A DNA stretch of 64,000 bases from Adiantum capillus-veneris (taxonomy: Eukaryota > Streptophyta > Polypodiopsida > Polypodiales > Pteridaceae), in contig CM043970.1 of assembly GCA_014529385.2 (NCBI GenBank), positions 64,810,496-64,874,495 of the forward strand, given 5' to 3'. Under the pieces are notes generated by a model that worked only from the letters and a program-made list of their open reading frames with translations, ran no database searches and had not been told where the DNA came from. The position numbers and the translations under genes were made by a program. The stretch's first letter is position 1; each line of letters opens with the position of its first letter. This document shows positions 56,152 through 64,000 of the stretch, one piece after another.

Positions 56152-58836
56152 TTGAAAGGAGAGGACAGTGGATTTCCGAGCAGTGACAAAGGAGGGCAGC
56201 AAAAGAAAAATTCAGCGAAGAAGCCCTTTGTGAAAACGGCTCCTGATGCGTCACAGGGGTCAGAAAAGGCCACCAAAGACAAGGATTCAGCCGGGACTTC
56301 TGGAGCGCAGGCAAAGAAACAGAAAAGGAAGCCTTTTGTGCGCGAGTCCCTCGAGGAAAAGAAGGCCCTAATGGCTGAGAACAAATGCTTTATATGCGAG
56401 CAGCCTGGTCACTTTTCTATCAATTGTCCACAAAGGAAAAGGCCAGCTGACTTAGAGGATAAAGAAGATCAGAAAGGCAAGAAGCCAAAACCCACAGCAG
56501 GTTTAGTGCCAGACATGGTGGGTGACAGGCCCAGCACAGATGCCAGTGAGTTATGCAGGGCATGGGGTAAAGTTAGGGATCAGACGGCACTCATCTTCTT
56601 TGATCCAGGTGCCAAAGACAACTTTATCTCACCAAAGTTGGCTATGAAGCTGGGCATCAGAGCTGAAGAGATGGGGTACACAGCAGAGGCAGGGTTGGCA
56701 TGTCCTGGCCACTCAGAGTGTGTTACTCCCATCATTGGAAAACTGCGTCTGCATATTCAGTCGTATGTGGACACTGAAGAGTTTTACATCATGCCGCTGG
56801 AAGGTTGTGACGCCTTGTTGGGGATCCCGTGGATGTTCCGAGTGCATGGAGTCTTGGATGCCTACAACAAAAAGATCACTGTACAGCATAGGGGCAAAAC
56901 TCACATCTTGGATGTAAAGGTTAAAGGAGAGTCAGTCCCTATTGTATCTGCTTCTGCTATCACTTCTGTAATAAAGAATCATCTTTCTGTGTACTTGATT
57001 TTTGCACGTGATGTCTCAGATAGAGATCAGTCAAATTTATCTGTGTTAGATAAAGAAAAGTCAGCATTTTTGCAAAAGTTTAGTGATTGTTTTTCTGATT
57101 CATTACCGTCGCAATTGCCGCCAGAGAGACTTGAGGACCATCGGATAGATTTGGTGCCAAGGTATAGCCCACCAAATAGACCTCCCTACAGGGTTAGTGC
57201 GGCGCAGCAGAAAGAGATTATGGGCCAGGTTGAGGAGTTATTAGAGAAGGGGCTGATTCAGCCTAGTTCTTCACCCTTTTGCTCCCCAGTGCTCCTAGTG
57301 CAAAAGAAGGATGGCTCATGGCGCATGTGTATTGATTACCGTGCGTTGAATAAGAATACCATCAAGAATAGGTTCCCTATTCCTAGAATTGATGATATTC
57401 TCGATCGTTTAGAGGGTGCTGCAATTTTCAGCAGGATAGACCTTAAGAGTGGGTACCATCAGATTCGTATAAGTCCAGAGGATGTGCACAAGACTGCGTT
57501 TAGAACGACATTTGGTCTTTATGAGTTTCTAGTGATGCCATTTGGGCTAACAAATGCTCCTACCATGTTCAACAGAATGATGGACCGGATTTTCCGCACG
57601 CATCAACAGTTTGTTGGAACGTTCTTCGATGACATGATAGTGTATTCGAAGAATGAAGAGGAGCATAGGCGTCACTTGACCATTGTGTTCGAAGAGCTAC
57701 GTAGTCACAAGTTACTTGTCAATCCTAAGAAAAGTGAATTCTTCCTCGAAGAGATCCACTTTCTGGGCCACATAGTCTCAAAGGATGGTGTTAGAATGGA
57801 TCCCGCAAAGGTCGAAGCTATCAAGACATGGCCAGACTTGAAGACTGTGCACGATGTCAGAAGCTTCTTGGGATTGTGTTCCTACTATAGAAGGTTTATC
57901 ATAAATTTTGCAGAGATAGCATCGCCTCTTCACGCATTGCAAAAGAAAGAGGTCACTTTCAGATGGACCCAAAAAGAGATTTCAGCTTTTAGTCTCTTAA
58001 AGGAAAAGTTGACTTCAGATCCAGTTATTGTTTTGCCAGATCTCAGGAAGTCATTTGTGGTCCAGTGGGACGCGTGTGGCAGTAGCATCGGAGCAGTGCT
58101 AATGCAAGACGGACGGGTAGTAGCTTATGAAAGCCGAATTTTGCAAGGGCCGGAGAGGACTATGCAAGTCTATGAGAAAGAGCTCTTGGCCGTGATTCAT
58201 GCGCTTTCTAGCTGGAAGCACTACCTCTTAGGTGCTGATTTTGTTGTCCAAACAGATCATCAGACCTTGCGATACTTCTTGACACAGTCAAAGTTATCCG
58301 AAAAGCATATGCGATGGGCAAACATTCTTTCCATGTTCCACTTCCAGATTATGCAAGTGGAAGGCAAAAAGAATGTTGTGGCTGATGCGTTATCAAGAAA
58401 GCCACAAATTTCAGCTGTGTCAATTCCTTACCATCATGAGTTAGATGACATGAAGGAACAGTATACTGCTGATGAAGATTTTGCAAGGATCTTTGAACAG
58501 TTACAAGAGGGGCAACATCACGAGCACTACCTCCTCAGAGATGGTTTTATGATGATGCATGGCAAACTTTGTGTCACTAGGCCACTTCGACATAAGGTCA
58601 TGGAAGAGAGTCATGTCCCACCGTATGCAGGGCATCGTGGCATTGATGCAACAGTTAAGGCGGTAGAGACATTCTTCTATTGGCCTACCTTGAGGAGAGA
58701 TGTGGATGCCTTTGTGCGAGCATGCATAGTTTGCCAAAAGGTCAAGTTTGACAGGCAAAAGGCACCAGGGTTGTTACAACCACTGCCGATTCCGGATAAG
58801 CCATGGGAAAGCATTGCTATGAACTTTTATCTTTAA
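56152..58836 (+). CDS. pol: element D zinc knuckle, protease, RT, RNase H and integrase start (894 codons open)
   Basis: Longest open frame in the window. Basic linker, then a CX2CX4HX4C knuckle (CFICEQPGHFSINC, about 56387), protease FFDPGAKDNFISPKL (about 56598), RT with SSPFCSPVLLVQKKDGSWR, FSRIDLKSGYHQI, MPFGLTNAPTMF and catalytic GTFFDDMIVYS (about 57630), RNase H (QWDACGSSIGAVLM, YEKELLAVIHAL, TDHQTLRYF, VVADALSRK), and integrase zinc region SHVPPYAGHRGI with CIVCQKVK. It begins without an ATG because it continues gag. It ends by a 1-base shift near 58826. The first DDE Asp appears changed to Asn (AMNF instead of MDF). Confidence 0.87.
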   Translation: MKGEDSGFPSSDKGGQQKKNSAKKPFVKTAPDASQGSEKATKDKDSAGTSGAQAKKQKRKPFVRESLEEKKALMAENKCFICEQPGHFSINCPQRKRPADLEDKEDQKGKKPKPTAGLVPDMVGDRPSTDASELCRAWGKVRDQTALIFFDPGAKDNFISPKLAMKLGIRAEEMGYTAEAGLACPGHSECVTPIIGKLRLHIQSYVDTEEFYIMPLEGCDALLGIPWMFRVHGVLDAYNKKITVQHRGKTHILDVKVKGESVPIVSASAITSVIKNHLSVYLIFARDVSDRDQSNLSVLDKEKSAFLQKFSDCFSDSLPSQLPPERLEDHRIDLVPRYSPPNRPPYRVSAAQQKEIMGQVEELLEKGLIQPSSSPFCSPVLLVQKKDGSWRMCIDYRALNKNTIKNRFPIPRIDDILDRLEGAAIFSRIDLKSGYHQIRISPEDVHKTAFRTTFGLYEFLVMPFGLTNAPTMFNRMMDRIFRTHQQFVGTFFDDMIVYSKNEEEHRRHLTIVFEELRSHKLLVNPKKSEFFLEEIHFLGHIVSKDGVRMDPAKVEAIKTWPDLKTVHDVRSFLGLCSYYRRFIINFAEIASPLHALQKKEVTFRWTQKEISAFSLLKEKLTSDPVIVLPDLRKSFVVQWDACGSSIGAVLMQDGRVVAYESRILQGPERTMQVYEKELLAVIHALSSWKHYLLGADFVVQTDHQTLRYFLTQSKLSEKHMRWANILSMFHFQIMQVEGKKNVVADALSRKPQISAVSIPYHHELDDMKEQYTADEDFARIFEQLQEGQHHEHYLLRDGFMMMHGKLCVTRPLRHKVMEESHVPPYAGHRGIDATVKAVETFFYWPTLRRDVDAFVRACIVCQKVKFDRQKAPGLLQPLPIPDKPWESIAMNFYL

Positions 58837-59967
58837 TCTTCCAAGGACGCCAACAGGGAGTGATGGTATATGGACCATTATCTGCAGGTTCAGTAAGCAG
58901 GCGCATTTTATCCCTTTCAGGAAGAAGATAAAATCTGATCAGATGGCACGCTTGTTCATGTACAATGTGTTTAAGTACCATGGTATGCCACAATCGATTA
59001 TCAGTGATCGTGATCCTCGCATGACCAGTTTGTTCTGGAGAGGATTGTTTGAGAACATGGGCACTACGCTCAAATTCTCGTCTTCGTTTCATCCACAAAC
59101 TGATGGACAGTTAGAAGAGGCTAATTCTACTGTCTTAGATCTGCTGAAATGCTATGTGTCAGATAATAAGGGCAAGTGGAAACAGTATTTGCCTATGCTT
59201 GAGTATGCGTACAATAATACGGTGCATTCGTCTACTGGCAAAGCACCTTTTGAGATTGTTGAAGGCGGCAAAAAGGTTCCTCCCATTTTGCATACAAAGG
59301 ACAAGATCTTTGAGGCAGATCGATATGTTAGAACATGGATGAGATGTATAAGAAGATTAAAGTTGCCTTGGAGAAGACTCAGGCAAAACAGAAAAAGGTT
59401 GCTGATCGTCACCGTCGTGAATTGCTACTATCACCTGGTGATTGGGTTCTGTTAAGGTTCGTAAAGGCAAGGTTAAAGAAGATGAAGGGCAAGGAACGGT
59501 TGTTTCCTAAGCTCAGCATGCGTTACTATGGGCCTTTTCAAGTGCTTGACAAGATCAGCGATGTGGCTTACAGGCTAAAATTGCCTGATGCATGGAAGAT
59601 TCATAATGCGTTTCACGTGAGTCTTCTAAGACCCTTCGTGGGTGATGTGCCAGAAGATATGCCAGATGAGGATCAACCAGAAGTTGAGGAACTTGATGAG
59701 ATCCTGGTACCTGAGCAAGTTTTGGCACATAAGGACAGAAAAGTTAAAGGACAAGTTGCAAGACGCTATTTGGTGAAGTTCAAGAACTATCTGCCTATGG
59801 ATGCAAAGTGGATGGAAGAGCATGAACTGTCAGAGTCACCAAATGTATTGCAGCTTTACCTTGAAGCCTTTGCGTTACAGCCTCCTTATGCCCCAACCCA
59901 ACGTGTGCAAAGGAGGGGTAATGATAGAGCTAGTACATCAAATGTACATATGAATTCAGTGCCATAG
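58837..59967 (+). pseudogene. pol: integrase core, C-terminal module and chromodomain of element D
   Basis: Two frames joined by a 1-base loss near 59328. The first gives IWTIICRFSKQAHFIP, SIISDRDPRMTSLFWRG, FHPQTDGQLEEANST (second Asp and Glu of the DDE core). The second gives RHRRELLLSPGDWVLLRF, YYGPFQVLDKI, IHNAFHVSLLRPF, then the chromodomain (RRYLVKFKNYLPMDAKWM). It ends at TAG 59965-59967. Confidence 0.87.
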
Positions 59968-60135
59968 ATGAAAATGGCAAAAGTATAAAGGCCTCATTAA
60001 GTCATTTGTATCTATGTATGTTACGACCTTTCTTGCGGATACATGCGATGATAAAAGAGTGTTAATAGCACAAGATCATCAGTGGCGTGTATTTATGGTA
60101 TGCAATCGACGACGTGTGATTTCAAGAGGGGGGTA
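59968..60135 (+). other. 3' untranslated region and polypurine tract of element D
   Basis: Short non-coding stretch ending in AAGAGGGGGG (60124-60133) directly before the right LTR. Confidence 0.8.
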
Positions 60136-61698
60136 TGTGACGAGGACGTGGCAGTTATTAACCATGTCACAAAGATGTGGCAACTGCTAACCTTGGTTGT
60201 TGGTTTCTTTCCAATGGGGTTTATTTTATTTGTTTTGATACCCTCTTTTTGAAGTAGCAAACGGTCGGACATTGTATGGCCAATGTGAACGGTAGATTCA
60301 CCCGCAGACGGGAAGTGATCGGCACTGGAATTCGTATGGTAAAAGGATGTCTAGGCTCAGAGCAAGATCATATAGGTTCCCCCGTCGCACTTAGTAAGTT
60401 GGTGGATACTAGGAAGTGAACTCAATTAAGGCGTAAAGTCAAGGTGGGACTACCAACTGAAAGTATCCAATACTTGGGCCACATTGCACTTTTGGATGCA
60501 GTCTCAATGAGGATAGATGGTCAGAAGACCAGTGGGAGCCCAACGGAAGCATCTCCTAAAATTTAGGGAGCTGCTATTTTGGGCCGTGAAATGTGTTCGC
60601 GTCATTACCTCCGGTATGACTAGGGAAACATTTTACAACTCCGCCGCGAAGTCAACTGGGCAACCGGTCAGGATATTTTTAAGCGGCGAACCTGAAACGG
60701 GAAAATGCTTGTAAATGCGCCAAGTGTCACATTTTCATGGACTTTCCTCTTGCACAAGAATTGGCGCTGAATTTAGAGAAGGGAGAGGCTTCATTTGCAA
60801 TCGGTCACAGGTTAAGAGCTATGGAGTGCTTCCTTTCCCTCTTATGTACAGTGCGGTGCCAGGAGTGATGCCCTGCACGCTACGCACTGCCCTCTCTCTC
60901 CCCTACGAGCAGTATGTTATGCCCCACTAGTGGGCTTTTCATTTGACCAATGTACAGTTATATGGGTTCATGCGTGATTGCCGAGGCAAGAGCCTCTTGC
61001 ACAGGTACTGGATTAGCTAGCGGCTAATCCCCCACAGGTACAGGTGAATTCGGAGAGGTTTCACGCCAGAAATCTCGTCCGATTCAAAGGGCAAGTAGCC
61101 CTACAGGTGCGGGAGCTCGAGGTCTTGCTACAGATGCGACCGGCACGCGAAACGGAGCCCAAAACAGGGAATTACAGCCTGCTGTGTATTTTTGCAGGTT
61201 TAGGGTTTCGGCCCTAAACGGACCCTAATACCCCCAGGAGGTTCGGGGACCGCTGTACAAGTGAACTGGCGCATTTTCGGGGCAGAAAACAGAAAATTCA
61301 GCGTGCTGAAGATTCTCGCCAAGTTTTGCAAAGTGTCCGTATGTGTCGGGAAAGTCACCTATTGCGTGGGGATACTGACTGTGAAGCGTCCTAGTACAGT
61401 TATGCTGCCGAAATCGGGCCAGAACGGGTGTTTCTTAGCCTAGATTGTGCGGGGCAGCTTGTGGGAGATCACAGGTTTTATTCCCTTTGATAAAGAATAA
61501 AGAAATACCGAAAGGGGCGCCAATTTTGGGGCCTACAGGTTGTCGGTGTCTGCTCGGAGCATTCTAGCTTCCGAGCCGTGTGTGCGATTAAGTGTTAATT
61601 CCCGTTACAGGTCTCCTTTGCAAAGTGCTCTGTGTGTGTGTCTAAAGTAAAGAATTTCGGGTGAAAGCCAACGCCTACCGCCCTACTGGCCAGTTCCA
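60136..61698 (+). repeat. 3' LTR of element D
   Basis: 1563 bp, matching the left LTR with a 10-base deletion near 61248 and scattered substitutions. Confidence 0.92.
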
Positions 61699-62855
61699 AT
61701 AGATGCCTGTGCATTGAAGAGCCAGGGCGACCTCTGGAGGAGCTTACTACTATACTGACACAAACATTGCATGATGTAGCAACAGAGGCATACCCACATA
61801 CCCAGCCCACACACCCACCCTGAGCAGAGACTACATTCTGGAAGCATGCCGCAAAACCGTTGGTATGATGAGGAGTGCCGCGAGACGAGAGCCAGGCTTC
61901 AGAGCGAGGTGCTTTAGGGAGACATCACTCAGGCAGTCAGAGATTGCCTTCTAACGCCTAGTGCGGCGGAAGAAGAGGGTATTTTTGGCTCAACTAGAGA
62001 TGGATCTATATCATTTATTCTTGAGTCGGGACTCAGGTGAGGCATGGCGACTCTTTCATGAGCACTCCTCCCCTCCTGCCATTACCTCTACAGAGGCTTG
62101 GGGCCAATATGCGTCATCTCTATACAGAGTTCTTGGACAGTGCCTCTTCCCGACCCCCCCCCGAGCCATGCCCACACACATCTACTTTTTTCACTGCTGA
62201 GATGGTGAAGAAGGCCATTGATAGGATGAGGAATGGGAGAGCATATTATCATGATGGCTTAGTGGCTAAGCATTTTATACATGCCAAGGATCTGCTCGCA
62301 GAGCATCTAGCAGTGATGTTCAACCGTGCCATGTGTGAGGGTTTGCCTAATACTTGAAGTTTATCTACTATTGTACCTATCTTCAAGTCGGGAGACTCTA
62401 TGGAGCTTGGGAATTATCGCACTATCATGATTGGACACGCATTGGCACGGTTGTACGCATCCATTCTTGAGCAGCAGTTGAGTAGATGGGCAGAGAGACG
62501 CGCAGCTGGGCAGGCAGGGTTCAGGAGAGGTTTTTCTACTCTTGACCACATTTTGACACTCAGAGCCATTATTGAGGAGGGTAGATCACATGGGAGACGA
62601 ATCTATTGTAACTTTGTGGACTTCCGCAAAGCACTTGACACAGTGCCCACAGCTAGATTGATGCGCAGACTACACGAGATGGAAGTACCCACAGAGCTGA
62701 TTTGGGAGATTATGGGTTTATATAGGTCTGTAGTGGGGCATGTACGCACTCTAGAGGGGTTATCTACATTAGTTCACTCCACTATCAGGGTGAAGCAGGG
62801 CTGCCCACTCTCTCCTACTCTATTTGGTATGTATGTAAATGAGGTTTTTGACTAT

Positions 62856-62901
<46 letters not shown>

Positions 62902-62908
62902 CACAATT
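61699..62908 (+). pseudogene. LINE copy 3, right part (linker and RT)
   Basis: Continues the LINE from 52555. After degraded linker it gives FTAEMVKKAIDRMRNGRAYY, ELGNYRTIMIGHALARLYA, FVDFRKALDTVPTARL (the RT motif A Phe replaced by Leu), VKQGCPLSPTLFGMYVN, then a (GA)n expansion, and stops at 62908. It lacks the YADD region and everything 3'. Removing element D restores continuity with 52253-52555. Confidence 0.88.
62858..62899. repeat. (GA)n microsatellite inside LINE copy 3
   Basis: Expansion of the ATTGAGAGAGA found at the same place in LINE copy 2 (near 50370). The flanking GTGCACA is still LINE-derived. Confidence 0.92.
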
Positions 62909-63750
62909 TGAAACCGGCTCGTAGGACAGTAGACCTTGGCTTTCACCCGAAATTCTTTACTTTACTTTAGACTCACACACAGAGAGAACTTTGCAAAAGT
63001 AGACTGCGACGGGAATTAACACTTAAAGCACACACACAACTCGGAAGCTAGAATGCTTCGAGCAGACGCCGACAACCTGTAGGCCCCAAAATTGGCGCCC
63101 CTTTCGGTATTTCTTTATACTTTAAGAGGGTAAATTACAAGAAGAGTCTTGGGAATTCTTTACCTGTATCTAGCTAGATACCACCTGTTTTGGCAAAATT
63201 TGGTCAACATAACAGCCCCAAAACTTGCTCGAAACCAATTCCCCTACTGGAACTCGCTTCCATTGACATAAACCCTCTGATTTCTGCCCAAAAACAGTAA
63301 ATTCAGCACGCTGTATTTACTGGTTTTTGCCCTGTTTTCAGCCCTAAACAGTCCCTGAACTGTCTTCTAACAGTGGGGCACTGTTCCTGTAACCAACTTG
63401 GACACTCCAAGTCAAGATTCTACCGCAACACAACAGAGATTCACTTCAAAACAATTCACAATTCACAATTGATTCGACACAGCCCGGCGGAGTTCCAAGC
63501 CTAAAGATATTGGCCCCAAAGACCGGTGCCCCTTTCGGTGTTTCTTTTTGTATTAAATATGTGCTCAAAGTACAAGGGAGTGAGAGGGTCTCTCTCAGAC
63601 TCTGCGTCCAAATGCTCTGTAGAGTGGGAGCCCTGCCCACACTTATAAAGGTTTACAAGGGATGCCAAAAGCTGCCAATTCCAAAAGCTTTCAAAAATGA
63701 AGCAATTCTCTCACAAGCCTTCTTGAGAAAATAAAGCAACGTAAAATAAA

Positions 63751-63849
<99 letters not shown>

Positions 63850-64000
63850 GTAGGATAATTGCGTAGGCTACTGCAATTCCGTATGCTGCTGTAACGTCAT
63901 CAATCCGTACATCCTTCCGTGATTTCTGTCGTGAACTGCGCCGTGATTTCCGGGCTTCCGTACGGTAGTGCTGTAGAAATACCCCCCCAAAGGAGGGTGA
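62909..64000 (-). repeat. LTR of a D-family element, minus strand, continuing past the window
   Basis: Reverse-complement match to the last part of the D LTR (for example GGCTTTCACCCGAAATTC, GTAGGCCCCAAAATTGG, CCCCTTTCGGTATTTC). It starts at TGAAACC directly against LINE copy 3. The match weakens to the right and includes a long (CT)n. Since the LTR terminus faces left, the internal region, if any, lies beyond 64000. Confidence 0.7.
63754..63847. repeat. (CT)n microsatellite
   Basis: About 94 bp of CT dinucleotides within the right-edge LTR-like sequence. Confidence 0.95.

Larger units (their letters stand above)
52556..61698 (+). mobile_element. Ty3/gypsy chromovirus D, complete, carrying a plastid-like insert
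   Basis: LTRs 52556-54127 and 60136-61698, an unusual primer site (54128-54144), gag broken by an organelle-like insert, a long pol and a chromodomain integrase. It sits in LINE copy 3 with flanks ACAGA (52551-52555) and ATAGA (61699-61703), a 5-bp duplication with one later change. The LTRs differ at roughly 2 percent by eye plus a 10-base indel, so it is older than A. Confidence 0.93.

Overview
The window looks like nuclear DNA from a large, repeat-rich land-plant genome. The support is Ty3/gypsy elements with chromodomain integrases and initiator-Met-tRNA primer sites, a plant-type LINE tail, a pentatricopeptide-repeat (PPR) pseudogene, and what appears to be a plastid fragment (NdhF-like coding sequence plus a group II intron domain V). 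The phrasing of the PPR relic and the mix of elements lean towards a seed-free plant such as a fern, lycophyte or bryophyte, but this is an inference and I do not name a genus. I see no intact host gene, no tRNA or rRNA gene and no CRISPR array. Almost everything recognisable is a transposable element, mostly broken.

Layout. 1-1039: unassigned DNA ending in a GA/G tract. 1040-9759: complete Ty3/gypsy chromovirus A on the plus strand (LTRs 1040-2575 and 8134-9759). 9782-13124: unassigned DNA holding a 5'-truncated L1-type LINE (10565-11780). 13125-21960: complete related chromovirus B on the minus strand, with target duplication TTGTT. 21966-22297: continuation of the pre-insertion DNA. 22298-27270: element C, close relative of B, minus strand, missing its 3' half. 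27271-30700: AT-rich DNA with a degenerate array of roughly 275-bp repeats, each centred on a 22-bp palindrome. 30700-39710: a mosaic of two badly decayed LTR elements (E and E2). 39930-40780: minus-strand integrase relic (F). 41640-42640: PPR pseudogene, minus strand. 42890-43190: small LINE piece. 45597-52215: two LINE copies of one family in series, each bounded by (CT)n. 52253-62908: a third copy of that LINE, split by complete chromovirus D (52556-61698), which itself carries the plastid-like insert in gag. 62909-64000: LTR of a D relative in opposite orientation, running off the window.

How the pieces work together. Elements A, B, C and D each encode, or once encoded, Gag and Pol (protease, reverse transcriptase, RNase H, integrase with chromodomain). 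A, B and C share a Gag with an arginine/serine-rich block resembling an RS domain. The full-length LINE (46802-52215) encodes a coiled-coil ORF1 protein and, in the same frame after a single UGA followed by CGG, an endonuclease-reverse transcriptase. That arrangement suggests stop-codon readthrough. The nesting order can be read: the LINE copy at 52253/61699 came first, D inserted into it, and the plastid-like DNA lies inside D.
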